A DNA stretch of 64,000 bases from contig NZ_JARKMX010000008.1 in NCBI RefSeq assembly GCF_029360705.1, positions 2,844,202 through 2,908,201 of the forward strand, written 5' to 3'. Both the position numbers and the translations under genes were made by a program. Below are positions 53,501 to 61,332 of this stretch, piece by piece. The notes under the pieces were generated by a model. That model made no database searches and had not been told where the DNA came from. It worked only from the letters and a program-made list of their open reading frames with translations. Every line of letters begins with the position of its first letter. Position 1 is the first letter of the stretch. This DNA is from Paraflavitalea pollutisoli. Lineage in GTDB: Bacteria; Bacteroidota; Bacteroidia; Chitinophagales; Chitinophagaceae.

Positions 53501-55068
53501 ACACCATTACCCTCACGGCTACCGATCCGGTTACAGGGTGTACGAGTATCGATAGCCGGTCAGTGCTCGTAGGCCCGGCTACGGCCGATTTTGCCTTCAA
53601 TAAAGTCTATGTAGGAAAAAGCAATTGTTTGCCCCTGCTGGTCAGGTTCTCGTCCAATACCGTCGGCATCGATAGTGTTAGCTGGGACTTTGGAGATGGT
53701 ACCCGAGCAGGCAACACGCCCGCTCCCACGCATATTTATAACCAGCCCGGCAAATATTACATTACCCTTACTTCGTATGGTCCGCATACAACGCTGCAGA
53801 AGCTCGACTCCGTGATCATCCTCGAGCCACAAACTACCTTCCGGGCCGACCAGTGGGAAGGCTGCCCCGGACAAACGGTAACGTGGGATCTCACCGGGAT
53901 CAATACACAGGGATATACCTGGGACTTTGGCGATGGCAATACCAGCACGGCACAATCAGGATCCATCACCCATAACTATCCGCTACCCGGAAGTTATGCT
54001 CCCACCCTGCTGATGAAAGATGTAAACGGGTGTATTACCGCTGTCAGCATCAGCGACAAAGTGACCATACACCCCAACCCCACCATCCGGATATCACCCG
54101 TAGCGGGAACGGCCTGCCTTGGCCAACCGATCACCTTAACCGCCAGTGGTGCAACAACCTACCAATGGTTGCCTGCCTCAGGTCTCGACAATGCCCAGGC
54201 TACGCAGCCCATCGCCACACCTGCTCAAACTACTACGTATACCGTAGAAGGAACAGATCAGCATGGATGCAAAAATACAACCGCCTACACGCTGACAGTC
54301 CACCAGCCCTTCACCTTGCAGATAGCTCCGGAAGCAACCCTGTGTGAAGGCGATAAAACAACCTTACGGGCAACCGGGGCCGACCGGTATAGCTGGATCA
54401 ACAGCACCAATGGCATCGACAATATCGTATCCCCCACACCCACCATTAACCCATCAGTAACTACCAGCTACACCCTTGTAGGTTATGATCGCGTGGGTTG
54501 CTTTACGGATACGGCGACTGTACACGCAACGGTGCATCCCCGGCCACAGGTACAGGCCAGCAAGGATACGGCCGTTCAGCCGGGAGATAAAGCTTACCTC
54601 ACTGCCACTGCCACGGGTGATCAACTCAAGTGGGCCTGGACACCCGCCAACTACCTCAGTTGTACCAATTGCAATAACCCCATCAGTACACCGCAGGCAG
54701 AAATGATCTACAAAGTCACGGCTACCAATCAATACAACTGTTCTGCATCAGACGAAGTAGTCGTCAAACTGTTGTGTGACGAGTCGCGGGTCAGGATACC
54801 CAATGCCTTTAGCCCCAACAACGATGGCAACAACGACCACTTCGTCGTACTGGGCGTATCGGTGATCAAACACATGATCATTTATAATCGATGGGGCAAT
54901 AAAGTATTCGAAGGATATGACATACCCACCAACAACAAAAACCGGCTGTGGGACGGCAATATGAATGGCATCCCACAACCGGTCGGCACGTATGTCTATT
55001 ACATGGAGCTGCAATGCCCCAAAGGAGAACTATTCAACAGGAAAGGAGCGGTCACCTTGGTACGATAG
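50593..55068 (+). CDS. Giant secreted PKD-repeat protein with T9SS type B sorting domain
   Basis: A 1491-residue protein: signal peptide ~1-33, at least nine PKD-like modules marked by W(D/N)FG(D/N)G-type motifs (YSWDFGNGNTS, YYWDFGDGF, YLWDFGNGQ, YVWNFGDGQ, WDWDFGDGQ, YRWDFGNGT, VSWDFGDGT, YTWDFGDGN), Ig-like modules near the end, and a C-terminal gliding-motility/CHU_C type domain (RIPNAFSPNNDGNNDHF...YNRWGNKVFEG...GTYVYYMEL). The last domain directs type IX secretion and surface anchoring. Likely adhesin or matrix protein; no catalytic domain seen. Confidence 0.9.
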   Translation: MRNTPPVLVFLARQLTCCLFLLLCYQTQAQLRAQFTSDVTAGCSPLSVAFTNTSTGTSASTQYSWDFGNGNTSSLVNPGAIFTTPNVYPVKLTITSGGQSATYSVNITVRANPVVSFVADKSSGCIPLPVQFTATATQPGTGSISSYYWDFGDGFTEEKTAASVQHIYQVKQSTAVSLTVKNDAGCHSTVTQKDLIDVRPLLLADFVSDNKVLCQVNDPVRFTNKSKGPGTLTYLWDFGNGQTSGAPDPSPTFNTRGSYTVKLTVNSSEGCTATKTASNYLNVANYAATIQMPPSGCTKDAATFKAVCTPLPDKIDWEIDGVPQTKHDDSLKVPFLTPGTYTIKLIATFGNCIQEATASHTVNGLPPLTDINYTTDPDCFQFGAVTFKDNTPGAVRWEWDFQYRYWEANKTMATTREASYTFQNANTWPVRLKIFDAGGCTAEIIKDISVIPANIDINIRFEKPALYYGNVSCGPNHAYPKATNSQHLVKYQWSLDGKVVSTDPEPAIFLATPGSHSIRLDYETDKGCKGFVENQSVLMFRIPKPDFESASGTTVCGNTPVRFVSKSQDKDVFNSELYVINGVMPQPQIGIYGYYIHTFTESGPYTIKMISSNTGCVDSITKTAYITVKPGFVRITGHTQTCEDRLTVKIAQTSKEVDTYVWNFGDGQSATMTTNEPEIEHTYAQDGAYKVLVTAITAQCEVKDSIMVYIRRKSTPTIAVDPAQFANLCPGQPLPVTFTNLTASPNPAQWFHYYMDKWEYSDGTTFTGSNNAVNNQVYPLAFKTQLTGLDAAQSRIRVILKEANNGCLDTSNYITYNIKGSLADYTLLNNDVCFNAPLQIKDVSTSSPGTQIQRWDWDFGDGQRQAATQGGIVSHQYAHPGTYHITLKVSDNAGCTSTTVQQTTQSARINGPQAAFDASAANIPLNGTIQLTNKSNDFSYNRATYRWDFGNGTYATEASTTIRYTVPGPYTITLTATDPVTGCTSIDSRSVLVGPATADFAFNKVYVGKSNCLPLLVRFSSNTVGIDSVSWDFGDGTRAGNTPAPTHIYNQPGKYYITLTSYGPHTTLQKLDSVIILEPQTTFRADQWEGCPGQTVTWDLTGINTQGYTWDFGDGNTSTAQSGSITHNYPLPGSYAPTLLMKDVNGCITAVSISDKVTIHPNPTIRISPVAGTACLGQPITLTASGATTYQWLPASGLDNAQATQPIATPAQTTTYTVEGTDQHGCKNTTAYTLTVHQPFTLQIAPEATLCEGDKTTLRATGADRYSWINSTNGIDNIVSPTPTINPSVTTSYTLVGYDRVGCFTDTATVHATVHPRPQVQASKDTAVQPGDKAYLTATATGDQLKWAWTPANYLSCTNCNNPISTPQAEMIYKVTATNQYNCSASDEVVVKLLCDESRVRIPNAFSPNNDGNNDHFVVLGVSVIKHMIIYNRWGNKVFEGYDIPTNNKNRLWDGNMNGIPQPVGTYVYYMELQCPKGELFNRKGAVTLVR

Positions 55069-55071
55069 CAG

Positions 55072-55797
55072 CTATTGCAATTGCGCGATCAAGGCCTTCA
55101 AAGCCACTTCATCGGGCAGGTATACATTGCCAAAGTCCAGCACCAACGGATTGGAGAAGGTCATCGGGTTGACGGTTGGTTTCCGCAGACTACCATGAAA
55201 CTCCCAGGCACCTGTTTGCTCCCGCAGTGCCTGAATATTATCGGCCGTAATACCCGCACCCGGCATGATGCTGATGCGATCACCAGCCTGCTGCACCAGT
55301 TGTTTCAGCAACGGTATGCCCTCCGGCGCGCCGCTTTTTTGTCCGGAGGTCAGGATTCGTTCACAACCCGCCGCAATGATATCTTCCAAAGCCTGCAATG
55401 GGTCGGGCGTGGCATCGAAAGCCCGGTTGCAGGTCACCCCCATGGGGTAAGCCCATTCCACAAACTGCTTGAGTTTATCGACATCGATCTCGCCATTGAT
55501 CTTCTGTACGCCGATGGAAATACCATCGCAGCCCAGGTCTTTGCATACCGCGATATCAGCCTTCAGCATCGCGAGCTCATCTTCATCGTAATAGTAATTG
55601 CCGCAGCGCGGACGCAGGATGGGGTACAATTTAATGCCCAGTTTTTCACGGGTACGCCTAATGACGCCGTAAGAGGGAGTCGTTCCACCTTCCACGGGAT
55701 TGTCGCATAACTCCACGCGATAAGCGCCCAGCTTTTCTGCCAACAGGCTGGATTGAATATTAAAAGAACAGAGTTCGAAACGTGCTTTGGTAGCCAT
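55072..55797 (-). CDS. cutC: CutC family protein
   Basis: A 241-residue TIM-barrel protein: FELCSFNIQSSLLAEKLGAYRVELCDNPVEGGTTPSYG, PILRPRCGNYYYDEDE, CDGISIGVQKINGEID, TCNRAFDATPDPLQALEDII, RILTSGQKSGAPEG, ISIMPGAGI. Members were named for copper homeostasis, though the biochemical role is unsettled and copper binding has been questioned. Here it is the last gene of a glycan-utilisation operon, 26 bp after the glycosylasparaginase, hinting at a role in sugar or amino-sugar metabolism. Ends 3 bp from the convergent PKD gene. Confidence 0.92.
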   Translation of the reverse strand: MATKARFELCSFNIQSSLLAEKLGAYRVELCDNPVEGGTTPSYGVIRRTREKLGIKLYPILRPRCGNYYYDEDELAMLKADIAVCKDLGCDGISIGVQKINGEIDVDKLKQFVEWAYPMGVTCNRAFDATPDPLQALEDIIAAGCERILTSGQKSGAPEGIPLLKQLVQQAGDRISIMPGAGITADNIQALREQTGAWEFHGSLRKPTVNPMTFSNPLVLDFGNVYLPDEVALKALIAQLQ

Positions 55798-55823
55798 AGT
55801 TTATCGTAACTAAGTGATGAGTT

Positions 55824-56888
55824 TTAGTAAATACTTTTCGCAGTATACAACTTTTCTTCCTGCCCGCTCTTAACAGCATACGTAAAACCTGGCTGCAGGG
55901 CATAAGCGCCCGCTTGTCCCGCTTTGTTCAACGCAAGAAAGCCTACCTGGATATCTTTGGCGTGAACCGGGTTGCGCTTAATGAGTCTTTCTATTGCCAG
56001 CTTGCAGGCCTGCTCTGGTTGATGGCCCTGGCGCATCAGTTCAACGATCAGGTGGGCACCCACCATGCGGATCACTTCTTCCCCCACGCCCGTAGCAGTG
56101 GCAGCACCCACTTCTGGATCTACATACAACCCGGCCCCAATGATCGGCGAATCGCCCACCCTACCCTGCATCTTAAACGCCAGTCCGCTGGTGGTGCAGG
56201 CACCACTCATGCGTGCCTGGCTGTCGATGGCCAGCATGCCGATGGTATCGTGGTTATCGACACCGCCTGGCATGGGATCTGTTTCTTTGTTGTAGAGATA
56301 GCCATAGCCCTGGTTCTCGATATTGATGATCGGTTTGTATTGAGCCGTCTTCAGCCATTCCTTCCAGGCTTTCTCACTTTCCGGCGTCAGCAGGTTTTCT
56401 TTTTTAAACCCGTTGGCCAACGCAAAGCGCTGGGCACCTTCTCCTACCAGCACGATATGTGGTGTTTTCTCCATCACGAGCCTGGCTACCGAAATGGGAT
56501 GCATGATCTGCTCGATGCACATCACCGAACCACAGTTGTAGCGTTCATCCATGATACAGGCATCGAGTGTCACGCGGCCGTCCCGGTCGGGCAGGCCACC
56601 ATACCCTACACTATTGCCTTTGGGATCACCTTCGGGCACGCGTACACCCACCTCCACGGCATCCAGTGCATAACCACCGTTGCCCAATATTTCCCAGGCA
56701 GCCTGATTGGCCGCCAATCCCATCTTCCAGGTGGATACAACAATGGGCGGTGTAGTTGATTGCGTTGCCCCTGTATTGCCGGCAGCCTCATCGATATTGG
56801 GAGTGCCTTCAGCCAGTACATTCCCCAGCGAGAGCATGCCGGCTGAACCTAATAAAGAGCGTTGTATGAATTTTCTACGTGTAGACAT
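55824..56888 (-). CDS. N4-(beta-N-acetylglucosaminyl)-L-asparaginase (Ntn hydrolase)
   Basis: A 354-residue precursor with a Tat-like leader (STRRKFIQRSLLGSAGMLSLG). The autocleavage site is HD-T in NHDTIGMLAID, with Thr215 as the N-terminal nucleophile of the beta chain; RVGDSPIIGAGLYVDPEVGAATATG holds the substrate-binding residues. It splits GlcNAc-Asn, the linkage of N-glycans to protein. Presence in this operon is the main hint that the target glycan derives from glycoprotein. 24 bp after the sugar transporter. Confidence 0.9.
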   Translation of the reverse strand: MSTRRKFIQRSLLGSAGMLSLGNVLAEGTPNIDEAAGNTGATQSTTPPIVVSTWKMGLAANQAAWEILGNGGYALDAVEVGVRVPEGDPKGNSVGYGGLPDRDGRVTLDACIMDERYNCGSVMCIEQIMHPISVARLVMEKTPHIVLVGEGAQRFALANGFKKENLLTPESEKAWKEWLKTAQYKPIINIENQGYGYLYNKETDPMPGGVDNHDTIGMLAIDSQARMSGACTTSGLAFKMQGRVGDSPIIGAGLYVDPEVGAATATGVGEEVIRMVGAHLIVELMRQGHQPEQACKLAIERLIKRNPVHAKDIQVGFLALNKAGQAGAYALQPGFTYAVKSGQEEKLYTAKSIY

Positions 56889-56912
56889 ATTAATGGGGAT
56901 ATAATTGCAGGG

Positions 56913-58265
56913 TCAATGCGGAGCGACAAACAACTCTTCCATTTCTTCGAGGGAGCGCCCCTTGGTTTCTTTTACAACCTTCCAACTGAAGATAAAATTG
57001 GTGGTACTGCACACGGCAAAGATCCAGAACAACATCGCCGGCCCGGCATGAGCAAGTATCCAGGGCACAAACTGCCCCACGGCCCATACCGCCACCCATA
57101 ACATGAGCGTACAGAAAGCCACCGCCTTGACACGCACTTCCGTCGGGAATATTTCGTTGATGATGATCCAGGTAATGGGCCCGAGCGAGAAGGCAAAGCA
57201 GGCAATGTAAAACAACATCAGCACCAGCAACAAGGGTGTCTTCGTTTGGCCGGTATAGAACAACAGCCCGCACAACACCAGCGATACCACAATGCCGGCT
57301 AACCCGGCTTTCAACAGTGATTTCCGGCCATAACGATCCACCAGCCTGATGGCGATAAAAGTAGCCAGCACATTCACTGCACCGATGATCACTTGCAGCA
57401 GCAAGGCATTGCTGCTATCGAAACCAGCGGCCTCAAAGATGGAAGGACCATAATAGATAATGGCATTGATACCCGAGAACTGTTGTAAGATGGCCAGCAC
57501 CACACCGATCAACAACGGCAACCGGATATTTTTGGCCCATAAAGAGCCTGATTTACCATTGGCCTTCATGGCTGCATGGGCTATATCGTATAACTCTTTT
57601 TCTACTTCCTCGGGATCACGGATCACCTGCATCACTTTCGCTGCCTGGTCGGCTTTTCCATTGCTCACCAACCAGCGCGGACTTTCGGGCACCTTGGCCA
57701 GCATGACCAGGAATACAATAGAAGGGATCGCCATCACCAGGAACATGGGCCGCCAGATCTCGGCGCGGCTGAACCACGACAGATCGATACCATCCAGCCA
57801 GGCGTTGGAAGCATAAGCCAGCACGATACCCACCGTAATAGCCAGCTGATAATAAGCCACCATCTGGCCGCGTTTGCTGGCCGGGGCAAATTCCGTGATA
57901 TACATGGGAGAGATCACCGATGCCATCCCCACGCCCACTCCGCCGATCATGCGGCTGAGTACCAATATAAAAACCGAAGGTGCAAAGGCACAACCAATAG
58001 CCGACAACAGGAACATCCAGGCAGCGATGATGATTGTCTTCTTACGGCCAATCCGGTCGCTGAGAAAACCAGTCACCAATACACCTACAATACAACCGAT
58101 GAGCCCGCTGCTGACCAGCCAGCCTTCCATCACCGCGTCGAGGTCAAACTGCAACTTCAAAGGCGAGAGCGCGCCGGAAATAACGGCCGTATCAAATCCA
58201 AACAAGAGACCACCCAGGGCCACAATGAGGCATACCGCCTGCTGGCGAAATCCACTTATACTCAT
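56913..58265 (-). CDS. Sugar-porter MFS transporter
   Basis: A 450-residue 12-TM transporter of the sugar porter family. Signatures: LGGLLFGFDTAVISGAL, LSDRIGRKKTIII, PESPRWLVSNGK, LQQFSGINAIIYYGP, LVDRYGRKSLLKAG, WIIINEIFPTEVR and VKETKGRSLEEMEELF. Moves monosaccharides such as glucose, xylose or galactose with protons across the inner membrane. Sits between the isomerase (9 bp) and the glycosylasparaginase (24 bp). Confidence 0.93.
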   Translation of the reverse strand: MSISGFRQQAVCLIVALGGLLFGFDTAVISGALSPLKLQFDLDAVMEGWLVSSGLIGCIVGVLVTGFLSDRIGRKKTIIIAAWMFLLSAIGCAFAPSVFILVLSRMIGGVGVGMASVISPMYITEFAPASKRGQMVAYYQLAITVGIVLAYASNAWLDGIDLSWFSRAEIWRPMFLVMAIPSIVFLVMLAKVPESPRWLVSNGKADQAAKVMQVIRDPEEVEKELYDIAHAAMKANGKSGSLWAKNIRLPLLIGVVLAILQQFSGINAIIYYGPSIFEAAGFDSSNALLLQVIIGAVNVLATFIAIRLVDRYGRKSLLKAGLAGIVVSLVLCGLLFYTGQTKTPLLLVLMLFYIACFAFSLGPITWIIINEIFPTEVRVKAVAFCTLMLWVAVWAVGQFVPWILAHAGPAMLFWIFAVCSTTNFIFSWKVVKETKGRSLEEMEELFVAPH

Positions 58266-58274
58266 ACAATCGTT

Positions 58275-60038
58275 TTAGATCCTTACAAAAGCCTTGATGG
58301 TGGCACACTCGGTTCCTGCACCTTCGCCATGCGGCGTTATCGTATAGGCACCCACTTGCTGGGGAATGATAAAGGTTTCGGCATAATGCACGACAAAAGG
58401 CTCGAAAGCACCGGTCGGACTTTCTACGATTGCCTCCCTGCCCTGTACCAGGTTCAACACATTTACACTGGCGCCCGTGTGGTGCAGGACTGGCCGGCTG
58501 AACCAATGCCGCCGGGTTTCAATAAACTCCCGTTCGTGCAACCCGGTCTTCTCTTCCTTCCACCCCTCCCCTTCGCCGATCAGGGACACGGCATTGATGA
58601 GCTGTGCTTGCGTAAAGGCAGGCGTACGCGACCAGTCGAGCACCTGTTTACCGTGCTCGATATTGATAGGCCTGGGTTTGCCATCGAGGCCCATACGGCC
58701 CCAATCCCACAATTTGAAGGTGAAGATGAAAGGGGTTGCACTGATCTCGAGCACCATACTGTTCTTGCCGGAGCAATGCAAGGTACCGGCAGGGATGAGG
58801 AAATGGTCGTGTTTCTTGACAGGCCATCGGGCCGCATACTGATCCGCATCGAAAGCTGTGGCTCCCTGTTGCGCCAGGCGCAGGTCATCGATCATCGCAG
58901 CAGGATCAATATCCTCCTTCACGCCGAGATACACCACCGCATCCGGCTCCGCATCGAGGATATAATAACTCTCATCCTGCGTATAGTGCATGCCAAAATG
59001 CTCCTGTATATATTCTGTGGTCGGGTGTACCTGTAAGCTCAGGTTGCCGCCTCCCATGGTATCGAGAAAATCAAACCGAATGGGAAATTCATCCCCGAAG
59101 CGCGCCTGTACCGCTTCGCCCAGCAAGGCCTTGGAGGCAGCCAATACCAGGTTGATAGCCGGTGTTTCAAACTCCACCCCATTGAACCGGAACAGGAGGC
59201 TATTCTCTTCAGGCACGCCATCAAACGACCACGCATAGTTGGCGGCACTTCGATCGAGGTCACACACCTCCTTCATCCATTGACCACCCCAGGGACCAGG
59301 ATCAAAAAAAGGTACCAGCCTGAACGGTTGCGTGGTCAGTTGCTGGTACGCCTTGTTTAAACCGGGGCCGGACACCAGCTTCGGCTTACCGCCGATGGTG
59401 GTATCGACCACGAGGTCCCAACGGGGCATCAGTTGTTTCTTGTGGCGATCACAGATCCGCCAGTCAACAAAAAATGCCTGTTTATATTGAAGAGCTGATT
59501 TAAGCGAGGCATTCTGCACACCCAGGTTGCTGATCTCATTGCGACGGAAACGTTGCTGGATCTCCCAGCGCGGCATATCAAAATAAACGACCAGGTCAGC
59601 CTCCGGCGCCAACAAAGCAGCGCCCGGCCCCAACACATATACGTTACCTGCAGCAATGGCATTGATGGCAGTACGTGATTTATCGAGCTTTACCGGATCA
59701 AAGAGATCGATCATCTGCAACCGGGTAAGGTAACCAAACACCTCATCATCGGTCACATCCGGATAGATCAGTGCCTGGATGGCATTGGCCGTCAACAGGC
59801 AATCTTTCGTACGATAATAAGTGCCTGGCAGGTACCGGGTCAGGTATGCTACCAGCTCCTCTTCCCGCACGCCGTGGTAGCAATCCAACACGACTACCTG
59901 CTTAGTTGCTGTTGCATCGATGCCGGCACCAATTACCTGGCATACCGCTTCCCAGCCTGTTGCAGTTTGGATGGTGGCATCTTCAATAACCGTAACCGGA
60001 AACTTATCATAGTTGGAACGAATAGGCTTACCTGACAT
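58275..60038 (-). CDS. Long mannose-6-phosphate isomerase-like protein with extra N-terminal domain
   Basis: A 587-residue protein whose C-terminal ~330 residues are a type I PMI cupin: LSLQVHPTTEYIQEHFG (metal-binding), DESYYILDAEPDAVVYLGVK, HDHFLIPAGTLHCSGKNSMVLEIS, and FKLWDWGR. The N-terminal ~230 residues (VTVIEDATIQTATGW... VVVLDCYHGVREEEL ... ADLVVYFDMPRWEIQQRFRRNEIS) resemble a nucleotide-kinase-like fold without a Walker A P-loop; classical PMIs lack this. It could interconvert ketose- and aldose-phosphates, or act on unphosphorylated sugars. Its start overlaps the GH88 stop by 11 bp. Confidence 0.85.
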   Translation of the reverse strand: MSGKPIRSNYDKFPVTVIEDATIQTATGWEAVCQVIGAGIDATATKQVVVLDCYHGVREEELVAYLTRYLPGTYYRTKDCLLTANAIQALIYPDVTDDEVFGYLTRLQMIDLFDPVKLDKSRTAINAIAAGNVYVLGPGAALLAPEADLVVYFDMPRWEIQQRFRRNEISNLGVQNASLKSALQYKQAFFVDWRICDRHKKQLMPRWDLVVDTTIGGKPKLVSGPGLNKAYQQLTTQPFRLVPFFDPGPWGGQWMKEVCDLDRSAANYAWSFDGVPEENSLLFRFNGVEFETPAINLVLAASKALLGEAVQARFGDEFPIRFDFLDTMGGGNLSLQVHPTTEYIQEHFGMHYTQDESYYILDAEPDAVVYLGVKEDIDPAAMIDDLRLAQQGATAFDADQYAARWPVKKHDHFLIPAGTLHCSGKNSMVLEISATPFIFTFKLWDWGRMGLDGKPRPINIEHGKQVLDWSRTPAFTQAQLINAVSLIGEGEGWKEEKTGLHEREFIETRRHWFSRPVLHHTGASVNVLNLVQGREAIVESPTGAFEPFVVHYAETFIIPQQVGAYTITPHGEGAGTECATIKAFVRI

Positions 60039-61314
60039 GCGCTACCCCTCCTTTCGTTTCGGCCGGAAACAATTTCTCACCCTTCAGCAAGGTCTTATAA
60101 CGTTGTAATGCTTCAATAAAATAATAGTCGGCATAAACCAATGGTACATCGATCTCCGTCTGGTGTGGGATACTGCCCACGCAATGTTTGATCAGGAAAT
60201 CACCATTGGTACCTGGCTCCGACCGGTAGGCGGGGCTCGCCAGTGACTTCAACATGGTGATGGCTGGCTCGCGGTACCGCTTCTCTGCTTTTCCGACGTA
60301 GGTACTCAACTCTATCAGGGCAGCAGCCGTGATGGCCGCAGCAGACGCGTCGCGGTAATGCCGGGTATCCTTCAACGCGTAGGAATTTACACCAGGCTGG
60401 TAACCTGTTTGTCCAATATTGAAATCCCAGTAAGGCACTTTGTCTGCGGGCAGGTTCTTGTGCTGAAGGTAAAAATCGGCCATACCTCGCGCAGCCTTCA
60501 GGTAACGTACATCGCCGGTTTCGCGGTAGATCATCGTGTACCCATAGATAGCCCAGGCTTGTCCCCGCGCCCAGGTAGAATTATCCGATAGGCCCTGTGC
60601 GGTTTCCCTGCCTTCTACGGCACCCGTTTCTTTGTTGTAGCACACCACATGGTAAGAGCTATAATCTTTTCTGAATTGATGCTTCAGGGTATTGTCGGCA
60701 TGCGTAATAGCTGTTTGATAGAAAGAGCTATCGCCCGTCATTTTGGTAGCGAAGAATAGCAACTCCAGGTTCATCAGGTTGTCGATGATCACCGGGTATT
60801 GATACACTTTATTGCCATGCCAGGAACGGAAATTGTTCCAGGATTTGATGCAACCCACTTTGGGATCGAAGCGTGTACTCAGCGAACGTGCCGCCTGCAC
60901 CAGGTCATCTTTGTATTTGGGATTGCCGGTTAGCCGGTACGCGTTGCCATAACTGCAATACATCATGAAACCCAGGTCATGGTGCTCGGTAAAGAACTTG
61001 AGCGGCTCGAGCCTTTCCGTCCACCGGATAGCCCCCGAACGGATCGCAGTGTCATTGGAAAACTCATAAGCATACCAAAGGCTGCCCGGAAAAAAGCCCG
61101 GCGTCCAGTCGTACATATTGGTGGATACCATCTCACCCTGCGGGTTGATGGTCCGGGGAAATCCCTCCTTACGCTCCATGGCCTGCACCATCAGCTTCAC
61201 CTGGGCCTTTGCGAGATCGAGATTCCGGCTAATGAACTGACCTTCATCAGACGGCGCAAACGCAGCCAATGCACCACCTACGCACAACAGACCTGCAAAC
61301 AAAAATTTCTTCAT
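60028..61314 (-). CDS. GH88 unsaturated glucuronyl hydrolase
   Basis: A 428-residue secreted enzyme (signal peptide ~1-19) with the (alpha/alpha)6 GH88 pattern: TPGFFPGSLWYAYE, EHHDLGFMMYCSYGNAY, VIIDNLMNLELLFFAT, QGLSDNSTWARGQAWAIYGYTMIY and VPYWDFN. The Asp residues of HHDLGF and IIDNLM correspond to the two catalytic aspartates. It removes the 4,5-unsaturated uronic acid left by polysaccharide lyases, complementing the heparinase-type lyase 18 bp upstream. Confidence 0.93.
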   Translation of the reverse strand: MKKFLFAGLLCVGGALAAFAPSDEGQFISRNLDLAKAQVKLMVQAMERKEGFPRTINPQGEMVSTNMYDWTPGFFPGSLWYAYEFSNDTAIRSGAIRWTERLEPLKFFTEHHDLGFMMYCSYGNAYRLTGNPKYKDDLVQAARSLSTRFDPKVGCIKSWNNFRSWHGNKVYQYPVIIDNLMNLELLFFATKMTGDSSFYQTAITHADNTLKHQFRKDYSSYHVVCYNKETGAVEGRETAQGLSDNSTWARGQAWAIYGYTMIYRETGDVRYLKAARGMADFYLQHKNLPADKVPYWDFNIGQTGYQPGVNSYALKDTRHYRDASAAAITAAALIELSTYVGKAEKRYREPAITMLKSLASPAYRSEPGTNGDFLIKHCVGSIPHQTEIDVPLVYADYYFIEALQRYKTLLKGEKLFPAETKGGVAHVR

Positions 61315-61332
61315 CAGATATACTTTAAAGGT

